From Asterias amurensis (Eukaryota; Echinodermata; Asteroidea; Forcipulatida; Asteriidae): a stretch of DNA of 64,000 nucleotides. Positions 55,951 to 64,000 of this stretch are shown piece after piece (positions within the stretch are counted from its first letter, which is position 1; every line of letters begins with the position of its first letter). A program made the position numbers and the translations under genes. The notes under the pieces are model-generated. The model did no database searches. It was not told the DNA's origin and worked only from the letters and a program-made list of their open reading frames with translations. The stretch spans positions 6,009,501-6,073,500 of the forward strand of contig NC_092665.1 of NCBI RefSeq assembly GCF_032118995.1, given 5' to 3'.

Positions 55951-56115
55951 CTTTAGAAAGCACACAAAGCAACGAAAACCTTATTTATTAGCTATATTAT
56001 ATTCGATCGATACAATTTCAAGAACACAAGAATAAAATTATTACAAAACACTTGACAACAAATCAATGAAATTAAATCATATTTATTATACACACATTGA
56101 CTGGCAATGAGGTAA

Positions 56116-56180
56116 TTGTACGTCTACCCCCGAGGGACTTTGAGTGACCAGAAGAGGCCCCTCTTCTGATCACTAACAGG
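56116..56180. repeat. Collapsed hairpin, copy 2
   Basis: GAGTGACCAGAAGAGG runs straight into CCCCTCTTCTGATCACT; the 34-base core of the copy 1 hairpin (20116-20184) is missing. Confidence 0.8.
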
Positions 56181-56436
56181 CCCGAGGGGGGAATAGACGT
56201 ACACTAGTTACCGAATTTTGTCGGTCTTAAAATGTGAAATAAGAACAACACGTGGAAAAGAAAGGAAGTTTTGTAGTTGCTGTTCACGGTTCAAGTCAAG
56301 AGAGGGCGCTGTAACCGGACACTATTTTCAAAGAGCTAGTTCCCGCAAAACACATGCGCCCGATCACTAGACTAAGCTTATCCCACGAGACCGTGTTTCA
56401 GCCAACCAGAATACAGAAAAGGCAAGAGGTGTGTTA

Positions 56437-56974
56437 TTATACAAATATTGACTGCTTCGAGTGCTATGGTTAAAACTATGACTCCCGAGGTAATCCCCGG
56501 AGCGTTCTATTTTCCCGAGGCGAAGCCGAGGGAAAATAGAACGCTCCGGGGATCACCGAGGGAGTCATAGTTTTTAACCATTGCACGAGTAAAAGCAGTC
56601 AATATTTGTTTTATAACACCCCAAACATTTCTAAATACTGTACTATTATTATTAAGTTACAGACCTGAATGCTACAATCCACGGACGACGCGAATACAGA
56701 TTGCAAACACTTTTACTTACTGTGTTGCATGTAGTGTCGTGCAATCCGAAAAGGTTACAGACTATTAATTTATCATCCTCGTACACGCAACGGACGTCTG
56801 GGTACTGCACGCCGTGTGCTAGTCTGTCGGACTAGCGCACGGCGCCGTGTGCTAGTCTTCGGACTAGCGCATGGCAAACCGACGCACTATCACACGGCCG
56901 TCGTCTAGCAAAACTAAGACATGTCATGTGACGAGCTCTAAACCAATGAGCAGGCAGAATACTTGCAAGGGGTG
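56437..56974. mobile_element. Copy 2-specific hairpin block in phosphatase intron
   Basis: Flanked by GCAAGAGGTGTGTTAT and GCAAGGGGTGTTAT, while copy 1 has one such site at 20442. Inside is a 50-base-arm hairpin at 56465-56581 (ATGGTTAAAACTATGACTCC mirrored, loop GAGGCGAAGCCGAG) and two smaller ones at about 56814-56878 (GTGCTAGTCTGTCGGACTAGC and relatives). The loop is the same GAGGCxGAAGGCC-like string as in the 20116-20184 hairpin. Confidence 0.7.
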
Positions 56975-57020
56975 TTATAAAAAACATTATATGAATATGT
57001 TGACGTTCTTTTAAACTTAC

Positions 57021-57195
57021 CAGACTTTTTAGCAGATATCATAACAGACTCCACATTAGCATTGAGACTAGATTTACAATCTCCTTTAATAGCAGAATCG
57101 TCTAGCCCTATCATTGCTGTCTTGGTTTTAACACCACAAAAATAAGCAGTAGCCGTACCAGCCGAGTCCGGTACTTGCCTGTCGGTATTGTAGGT
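57021..57195 (-). CDS. Alkaline phosphatase copy 2, exon 3 (catalytic serine)
   Basis: Encodes PDSAGTATAYFCGVK, closer to the usual family wording than the copy 1 YLSGVK. Both splice sites are canonical. Confidence 0.85.
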
Positions 57196-57271
57196 CTAGA
57201 GGATAAAAGAGTGCAGGAAATATTCTCAGACTAAATGCTCCGTATGTTTGACCACGTGGGGCGCACTCAAT

Positions 57272-57550
57272 ATAGTGGGTGCGTTCGTTTAGCTTCCCTG
57301 GGTCGACCCCGATCTGCCCCGGTACGTTCGAATAGCTTTGACGGGGCTCACCCGGGTCAGCCCCCCCCCCCCCTCCCCCCCCCCCCCCAGTGCCCTGCTT
57401 GTGGAGTGGGTCACTTGGGGTGATCTGTGGTGGGTGCATGCCATCACCACGAGGGGGCGAGTGTGTTCGTTCGATTAGCTCTTGTCAGGGGTTCACCCGA
57501 GTGAGCACCACGGAGTCTACCCAGGGAAGCTTATCGGGCACACCCACTAT
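57272..57550. mobile_element. GC-rich terminal-inverted-repeat element, copy 2
   Basis: Counterpart of 20740-20997; the C-run (57361-57389) is longer and interrupted by T. Confidence 0.65.
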
Positions 57551-57767
57551 TGGTATCACTTCTGGGCACTATTTCCCCGGTCAGGTTCTTGCTTTTCAGA
57601 ACCAGTGATTTCATTGGATAAACATGCAGTGAGTTAAGCATTCTGTTTCCGTGTTTTGATTGGTCCGAGGTGATTTTTGGCATTTGTACTAGCGGTCATC
57701 TGCATATGAATCTAGGTGAAAGGTGAAGATGGACAAGGACTGACCTACGCTAGAGGCCACTCTCTGG

Positions 57768-57869
57768 CGTTATCATTCACGAGCCTCGAAGTGTGACGTC
57801 AGATGTTCAGGCTATAGGGATACACTAGCCTGAACATCTGACGTCACACTTCGAGGCTCGTGAATAACG
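57768..57869. repeat. Long near-perfect hairpin, copy 2
   Basis: Counterpart of 21179-21280 with arms still matching almost completely. Confidence 0.8.
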
Positions 57870-57895
57870 CCAAAGAGTAACCTCTCGCCTCTAGG

Positions 57896-58034
57896 TCAAT
57901 CCCCGTCACCAATCCCCGTCTATCCCCGTCACCAATCCTTGTCTATCCCCGTAACCAGTCCCCGTCAATCACCGTCACCAATCCCCGTCAATCTCCGTCA
58001 CCAATCCCCGTCAATCCCCGTCACCAAGCCCCGT
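57896..58034. repeat. CAATCCCCGTCAC minisatellite, copy 2 (expanded)
   Basis: About a dozen units of the same motif, more than twice the length in copy 1. Confidence 0.85.
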
Positions 58035-58608
58035 CCATCCCGTCCCACGATTCGTCCTGTACAGTTTTGATCAACGTTCTGCCACTTGTGGCGCCGTTAA
58101 TGTTGCTTTAGAGACGGGTTGTAATGGCCGCTTTAAGGGTTTTATTGTCCGTGGTTTGTTTGATTGTAATGTGGTGGTTATGTGTTCCAGTCTTTAATCA
58201 CTTTTTGGGGATGAATGAATAAACCCCGTGATACAAATATGTTTGATAGCGCCCTCATTCGGTCAAAAGTACGGCGCATTTCTGTTTGAATGTCCAAATC
58301 AAAGTAATTATGCAAAATGACACTCCCACAATATACCTGCATTGGTGCAAAATAATTCTCTTAAAAACGCCACAACCGGCAACTTTCCGCACAATAGTTA
58401 AACAATATTATTGTAATCATAAATAACATTTGTTATTACTTTACCGTGACATGACTTGGCTTGTTTCGATGAGGCACCATTATGAGAGTGTGGGCTTCGA
58501 CGAGTGCAATTTGTTTGCAAGAACATTGCACGATTACTAGTGAGTTACTCCTGCATTGCAGTTTAAAAAGAAGTAGTAAGGGCGTTTCATGTATTTAAAC
58601 CAGTGGGT

Positions 58609-58733
58609 GGATTTCACAAGAGCTAGGACTAGTCTTATCTCGACTTAGGACGAGTGACTCGTCCTAACTTTGGACTACCCATACGTTTTTAATATCTCCT
58701 AGGACTAGTCCTTACTCTTTGTGAAATCGACCC
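58609..58733. mobile_element. TTTCACAAAGAG miniature element, copy 2
   Basis: Full version with inverted ends GGATTTCACAAGAG and CTCTTTGTGAAATCGACC; copy 1 has lost part of the left end. Confidence 0.65.
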
Positions 58734-58829
58734 CAGACCTGCTTTAAGTGGGGAGGTTTTTTAAACGGTGAAGATCTCCTGCAGTAGTTGTTTCAGTGTG
58801 TAGGTTCGAGACGTAATAATTATTGTTAA

Positions 58830-59056
58830 CTTTGACAAAGCTACATTAGGGAACTTATCCCATTCGAGGTCTATTTCTTCCCCGTGATCTCCTTCCAGTT
58901 GCCCCTTGAGAATCCTCGCAGCCGTCACGGTTGTTATACCCATCCCATCTCCGACGAAAAACACCACGTTCGTAGCTTTATTCGTGTTGAGTGTTTGCTC
59001 TCTGGTAATAGCTTTCTGCAAACTGTCACTAGCCAGGTCATTCCAGTACTTCGCAC
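58830..59056 (-). CDS. Alkaline phosphatase copy 2, exon 2 (donor lost)
   Basis: Encodes AKYWNDLASDSLQKAITREQ through FFVGDGMG and VALSK. Acceptor GTTGTAG is intact. The donor reads AAAG|TTAACA instead of AAAG|GTAACA; a shifted GT one base earlier would change the frame. Confidence 0.85.
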
Positions 59057-59699
59057 CTACAACGATTTTATACAAACACTTTAAACACTACTCGAAGACA
59101 ATCAGAATAGTTTCGTCTTCTTAGAACTCGAAGATCATTAGTGCAATTTGTTTGGGTTTCGTGATTTAGCTTTTGCATATTTTGAAACTCCTTGTAAATA
59201 GGATAAATTGGTCAAGAGTACTCTTAAAAAATAATGATTGGCAAATAAAAACTTTCATTTATTAAATAAAATATCCATTTATTAATTATGGGGGTATTCA
59301 TTTTCATTAATGACCTTTTGATCACTATACGGATATCTATATAGCGATACATGCATAGACATATACCGGGTATTTTGTTATGAGATTAAGGTGTGTTCTT
59401 CCTCGACCCTCATCTTCTGTGTTTTTCGATAAAAAAATAATCGGTTGTAATATTTGTTGTGTTCGTACGTAGTTAAACTATCAGTAAAAAACAATGGAAC
59501 AGGGCACATTGCGTCAAAAACTCGGGTTCTATTCACGTGATAACAACACGCAAAACAACAGAGCTCTCGTACAACCAGATCTCGCGTGAAAAAATGTGAT
59601 CACTAAGTCTGCATACATTATCATATTCAACTTTGATCCGTTGAAAAGTCAAATGGAGCTCTACTCTATTCAAGCGAGAACCACTATATGCCTACTTAC

Positions 59700-59766
59700 T
59701 TTGTGGTAGCACATTGCCTCCTGCAGTCAGCATATAGATCCAAATTAACCATCTTAAATCCAACAT
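59700..59766 (-). CDS. Alkaline phosphatase copy 2, exon 1 (signal peptide)
   Basis: ATG at 59764-59766, then a hydrophobic signal peptide of 22 residues beginning MLDLRWLIWIYMLTAGG, donor CAAA|GTAAGT in phase 1. This exon defines the start that copy 1 has lost. Confidence 0.7.
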
Positions 59767-61049
59767 GTTGAAATCAAAGTAAAAAAATCAGAGTTAATGA
59801 AACAGTGTATACCGATCGTCACTGTTTGTATCCGACTGAGGTCATAGTCAGTTTGAATTACAGACTTCATAACTATAGAACAGCAATAACTTATCATTTC
59901 ATTCATTCTTTGGCTTTTGAACCTTGGAAATAAATTATCGGTTCTTGAACTTTAATTTCATACTTCAAATGGCCATTATCTATATCGGTACTTGTACTAT
60001 ATCATCAACTTCACATCTGTATTTTTTAATACCAATTAATCTACTGTGAAGTTTTACAAAAAATGGGACTCCTTCAAAGTATTGTGCCGAGGTTAACTCT
60101 GCATTTTACTAAAGTGGTAAACTATGTCGGTCAATTTTATACTTTGTTTTGCTGTAACGGTTTTTCAGCATAATTGTATGAGGAGTTGTAATAAGATCTG
60201 TTTAAACAAAAATCACCTCGAAAAACTAATAGTTACGAAAGCCCTCCACAAAAAAAAACGATGTTTAAATCTGTGATAACGGCTTGATTCGTCATAATGG
60301 GTTCACCAACGCCTCCCCTCCCATCCCTACCCCACCCCTCCCCGCGTAAATAGCGGATGGCGTATCAGCGTTACAAATCCTTAACGATTGAATGTGCATA
60401 TAATCTAATTACATACACGTTTTGATGATTCCGTAATGATGGACTGTAAATTGTGATAACCGAATCAAAATATCTTGGCGTTTTTTTTTAGCACTATTCG
60501 AAATAGTTGATCCTCAATGATACACGTTCTTAATAAATTGTAGGCCTCTCATTGACATGCATGGAGTATTTATTAAATTACTGGGCCCTCGACTTCTTCA
60601 ATGCTATTTATTTATTCAACAATCTTCTCCTGCATTTACAGATATTTGTTTGTTCATAGCAATAAGTAAAACAATGGAACAAGGGAGTGGTACGATGTAT
60701 TAAGCGTCTGTCTAAAATCAACAGTATCTTAGGCCCCGTTCCCACTGGACCCCGCGTTAATTTGGCCGTAAACAAAAGACTAAGCCGAAGGCAGGCCGGG
60801 TCCTTCATCTACGACCACGACCCCGCCAGTTTGAAACGAATGTTCAAGACTATGACTTAGCACAGTTTATTCTTACTAATATAGCAAAGCCAATTTCGGT
60901 TTACATGAATAGGCCCAAAACAATTGGAATGGACTTGTAAGTTCAAACTTGTGTTAAATAAATCCTGATCAAAATTTGTATAAATCTCTCATAATATGCA
61001 TTTGCAACTTGTCTGTACTCTGAATGTAGCTGGGGGCATATGTGTGTAA
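59767..61049. other. Sequence upstream of phosphatase copy 2
   Basis: No gene recognised. About 60280-61040 is absent from copy 1 through deletion. GGCCCCGTTCCCACTGGACC at 60732 resembles the end of an unnamed miniature element. Confidence 0.45.
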
Positions 61050-61412
61050 ACACCTTTTGTAATATTGTCAAAGACCAGTGTTCACTCTTGCCGTATCTCA
61101 ACTATGCATAAAATAACAAACCTGTGAAAATTAGAGCTCAATTGGTCGTCGAAGTTGCGAGATAATAATGAAAGAAAAAACACCCTTGTCACACGAAGTT
61201 GTGTGCTTTCAGATGCTTGATTTCGAGACCCTCAAAATCTAATTCTGAGGTCTCGAAACCAAATTCGTGGAAAGATACTTTTCTCGAAAACTACGTTTCT
61301 TCAGAGGGAGTCGTTTCTCACAGTCTTTCATACTGCCAACAGCTCCCCATTACTCGTTATCAAGTAAGGTTTTATGCTAATTTGAGTAGTTAACCAATAG
61401 TGTACACTGCCT
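61050..61412. mobile_element. TTAA miniature element, copy 2
   Basis: Nearly complete family member ending CCAATAGTGTACACTGCC before TTAA at 61413; the left terminal repeat is worn. Copy 1 keeps only its right half. Confidence 0.7.
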
Positions 61413-61748
61413 TTAAGCACATTTTGACGATTTTGAGATTTTCAATATATGAACGAGTCCTTTATGTCAAAGAAGTTGCCAAAAATGGGGACAGAATCTC
61501 CGGGGACAGATTTCCATGAGACACCGGCCCAAGGCGGAATCCTGCCATACGTGTTTTTTAAAACAATCAAAATTACTTCAATCTCATCCAAAAGTTAATT
61601 TGATTGTTTTTGATTTTTGTGGTTTATATTGATTGTTTCTGCTCCATTGAATATTCTTGTTTCCCAAAAGCATTTGTGCGTTTCGGTGGTAGTAGACTCT
61701 GAGAAAACAAAGAATACAATTGAAACTCAGTTTAAAAATACCCTTTAA

Positions 61749-62110
61749 GGGCAAAGGCAGGACACATTAATAGGTAACTTTCAACCACTAGGGAGTCTTT
61801 TCACTTGGTGTATCTCAACATATTCTTAAATTAACAAACCCGTGAACAATAATTTGAGCTCAATTGGTCGTCGAAATTGCGAGAGAATAATGGGAAAATC
61901 ACCCCCGTCGCACAAGTTGTGTGCTTTCAGATGCCTTCAGTTTGAGACCTTTAACAACTCGAAAATACTTCTTTCTCAAAAACTAGGTTTCTTCAGAGAG
62001 AGCCGTTTCTCACAATGTTTTGTACTATTAACATCTCTCCATTGCTCATTACCAAGTAAGTCTTTATGCTAGCAATTCTGTTGAGTATTTACCTATGGTG
62101 TCCAGTGCCT
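61749..62110. mobile_element. TTAA miniature element, divergent subfamily, copy 2 distal
   Basis: Counterpart of 24214-24577, with TTAA on both sides. Confidence 0.7.
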
Positions 62111-62114
62111 TTAA

Positions 62115-62418
62115 TGTTGCTCTGTTGGTGGCGCACTCTACTATAAATACATTGTCATTGCATTTCGATTTCGGAAAAAAACACACTGAGTTAGTGTTAG
62201 TAAACATATACTTCAAAAGAGTGGAAGCACGAAAGAGATCCATCTGAACAGTATATATATTGCGTACGCAGTTCTTTCTTTGATAATAAACTTGCACTTT
62301 AACTCACAATCATCAGGGAAATACATCAATTGAGCGGAAATAGAAGGAAAACGGCCAGGAACTTCAGGAAGCAATCACACAGTGCAACCCAGTAGGGCGG
62401 ATATACATGTAAAAACAC
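62115..62418. other. End of unit copy 2, nothing recognised
   Basis: Collinear with 24582-24882. No gene or repeat recognised before the hairpin array of copy 3. Confidence 0.4.
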
Positions 62419-62424
62419 CATACC

Positions 62425-62900
62425 ATTAAAGCGTGTACAAATTGATCTCCATTGGTAACATACAGCCTCATCCAAACCAGTGATAGAGTAAGTCACTGCT
62501 TTCAATCAGTGACTTTACCACATACACAATGTAGTGTAGAGTTTTACACCATTGGTATCCATTCAACATACAGTATCATTCAAACCAATGATAGAGTAAG
62601 TCACTGTCATAAATCAGTGACTTTTACACGGTATTGACGCACAATTGTAACATACAGCCTCATCCAAACCAATGATAGAGTAAGTCACTGCTTTCAATCA
62701 GTGACTTTACCACATACACAATGTAGTGTAGAGTTTTACACCATTGGTATCCATTCAACATACAGTATCATTCAAACCAATGGTAGAGTAAGTCACTGTC
62801 ATAAATCAGTGACTTTAACACGGTATTGATCCACAATTGTAACATACAGCCTCGTCCAAACCAATGGTAGAGTAAGTCACTGCATTCAATCAGTGACTTT
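62425..62900. promoter_or_regulatory. Upstream hairpin array of C1q gene copy 3
   Basis: Five AGTCACTG/CAGTGACT inverted repeats lie at 62491-62514, 62599-62622, 62693-62716, 62791-62814 and 62875-62898. All arms are perfect and the order of spacers alternates between CTTTCAAT-like and TCATAAAT-like forms. Confidence 0.6.
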
Positions 62901-62984
62901 AACACGTATCTATGATTGGCTGCTTATCGAATGTCAATCAAACATCAAAGTAGACTGATGAGCACTTCAATGAAAATACAGCAG

Positions 62985-63085
62985 TATTTAAACGCGCTGC
63001 ACCAGCAACAGTGCTCATAACAACTTTGCATCTTATCGGAAGAGAGAAACTGAGAAAGCTTGCACTACAATAACACAACATCAAG
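62985..63085 (+). promoter_or_regulatory. C1q copy 3 core promoter and non-coding exon 1
   Basis: TATTTAAA lies at 62985-62992 and the leader ends at donor CAAG|GTAAGTG (63085/63086). The coding exon is outside the window, so whether this third gene is intact cannot be judged here. Confidence 0.6.
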
Positions 63086-63221
63086 GTAAGTGTTTCTCGT
63101 TATACTGTCGGACCCGGACTTTGGCTTCTAGATGCATGCAGTGTATTTTAGGGTAGCCTATTATTTCAAGAAGATTGCAGTTTTGGTCCAAGAAGGGGCA
63201 CCACTCTACCCAATAAAGCAG

Positions 63222-63393
63222 TAACATTTACGTTGCTTTACCTGGCAGCTGGTGCCAGGTAAAATGCAGTAAATTTCACAGTAGCAGTTTTGTAAATTGT
63301 GCCTTGAGTTTGCTAAACTCCACTTTGAAATTTACTGCACTTTTAATACCTAGCACCCTGGCTGCCAGGTATACAAAGCACCGTAATTTTGAC
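63222..63393. repeat. Foldback element in C1q intron 1, copy 3
   Basis: This is the copy 3 version of the 714-893 foldback. Its arms match copy 1 better than copy 2, and the loop is a few bases shorter. Confidence 0.55.
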
Positions 63394-63399
63394 GGATTA

Positions 63400-64000
63400 T
63401 TTTAACAGCGTATTCAGCTGAAGTTCTCATGTGGTGTTTGGGTCACTTGCTCTCTGCCAATATTAGTGTAGTGTGGTACTGTTTGGTGGTACAGACTGTA
63501 ATGCCGTTGCATTTCCCTTTGAAACCACGATATATTGCGTTGTGTCGTTGGGGCTTTTATCACAATACTTGCAAGTGGTTTCCGTTTTGGAGCAGCAAGT
63601 TCCGCTGGTATTCTGTACATTGTCTTGTTCAAATAGTGGGCAATAAAAGTTTACCTAGACAGTTTCAGTTTAATGTGCTTGATATTCTGCTCGTTTTAAT
63701 GTGTGTGTACTATTCATCCAAAAGCTGTCAACAAAATTAACAACAAGTACTGATGAAATGGCATTGTGTGACATGACCACTTTGTTATTTTCTTGTGGGT
63801 AAAACAAAACAAGATTGAACATAATGCAACACTTTCATAATTATTATGGTGATCGGTGTTTTGTACAGCCGACGTGGGGAGGGGCAACCGAGGTGAAGCC
63901 GAGTTTGCCTGTTTGCCCCAAAAGTTTACACAAAACCTGGACCCCGTCACGGCGGAGCATGCAACATTAATTGTTTTATTTTACCATGATAAACGATTCC
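63400..64000. other. C1q intron 1, copy 3, to window end
   Basis: Collinear with 900-1450 and 25860-26470. The conserved short frame here has no domain, no conserved start and sits in an intron, so it is not called as a gene. Confidence 0.5.

Larger units (their letters stand above)
39442..59766 (-). pseudogene. Alkaline phosphatase gene copy 2 (ten exons, broken)
   Basis: Same ten-exon gene as copy 1. Exons in transcription order: 59700-59766, 58830-59056, 57021-57195, 55910-55950 joined after the transposon to 47172-47305, 45143-45254, 44248-44346, 43051-43205, 41566-41764, 39957-40079 and 39442-39689. Lesions: donor of exon 2 changed GT to TT, a 1-base deletion at the start of exon 4, the 8.6-kb transposon in exon 4, TGA at 45156-45158 in exon 5, a 14-base insertion at the start of exon 7, and in exon 8 a 2-base deletion plus a GT to TT donor change. 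Start codon, exon 2 acceptor and exon 9 donor, all lost in copy 1, are intact here. A pseudogene with little doubt. Confidence 0.88.
24883..62418. repeat. Tandem segmental duplication unit, copy 2
   Basis: This is the only complete unit in the window, 37.5 kb against 24.9 kb for copy 1. The excess comes mainly from an 8.6-kb DNA transposon at 47306, a 1.6-kb block at 45381, about 1 kb at 60280-61260 that copy 1 has lost, about 0.8 kb of extra palindrome in the C1q first intron, and a 0.54-kb hairpin block at 56437. Confidence 0.95.
62419..64000. repeat. Tandem segmental duplication unit, copy 3 (right edge cut)
   Basis: This repeats the start of copies 1 and 2: hairpin array, TATA-like box, non-coding exon 1 and the first 900 bases of the C1q first intron. 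The coding exon lies beyond the window. Its intron keeps a segment around 63515-63580 that copy 1 has lost, so copy 3 is closer to copy 2 there. Confidence 0.95.

Noticed and set aside
1-64000. tRNA, rRNA or other structured RNA genes
   Set aside because: I looked for cloverleaf-like and rRNA-like stretches and saw none I could support; the hairpins found look like mobile-element relics.

Overview
This window is animal nuclear DNA with spliced genes, long introns and many transposon relics. The mix of repeats (TTAA-flanked miniature elements ending in TTAAAGGCAGTGGACAC, CR1/L2-type LINEs with TTA-repeat tails, foldback elements) together with a collagen-C1q gene and a GPI-type alkaline phosphatase gene looks like an echinoderm, most likely a sea star. 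That assignment is inference from memory of repeat families, not a search result.

Layout: the window is a recent tandem segmental duplication. Unit copy 1 covers 1-24882 (its left edge is cut by the window), copy 2 covers 24883-62418 and copy 3 starts at 62419 and runs off the right edge. Each unit carries, in order, (i) an array of short hairpins, a TATA-like box and a non-coding first exon on the + strand, (ii) a repeat-filled first intron, (iii) one large coding exon for a secreted collagen-like/C1q-domain protein (3356-4366 and 29239-30231), (iv) about 9 kb of gene-free DNA with mobile-element relics, and (v) a ten-exon alkaline phosphatase gene on the - strand (about 13.4-23.2 kb and 39.4-59.8 kb). 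The phosphatase 5' end therefore points toward the promoter of the next C1q copy.

The two genes have opposite fates. Both C1q copies are open and their globular domains differ at 35 codons by replacement but at only 3 synonymously, concentrated in four short segments, while surrounding non-coding DNA differs by only a few percent. This is the pattern expected of diversifying selection or segment exchange in an immune recognition protein. Both phosphatase copies are broken, by different lesions: copy 1 has lost the start codon, one splice acceptor and one donor; copy 2 has lost two donors, has frameshifts and a stop, and has an 8.6-kb DNA transposon inside the exon that encodes the THATP metal-site segment.

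That transposon (47306-55906) has about 170-bp terminal inverted repeats, a 3-bp TAG target duplication and an intact empty site in copy 1. Its single long - strand reading frame joins N-terminal zinc fingers, a DDE-type transposase core, an XPG/FEN-like nuclease and a C-terminal Cys-rich CXC motif, which best fits the Academ superfamily. A 5'-truncated CR1/L2-type LINE (about 49777-53033) has landed in the middle of that reading frame in the opposite orientation. Copy-to-copy comparison also exposes other young changes: a TTAA miniature element present in copy 1 with an empty site in copy 2, a small TTA-tailed retro-insertion, collapsed palindromes and a minisatellite expansion. No retroviral, LTR or Polinton-like element was recognised.
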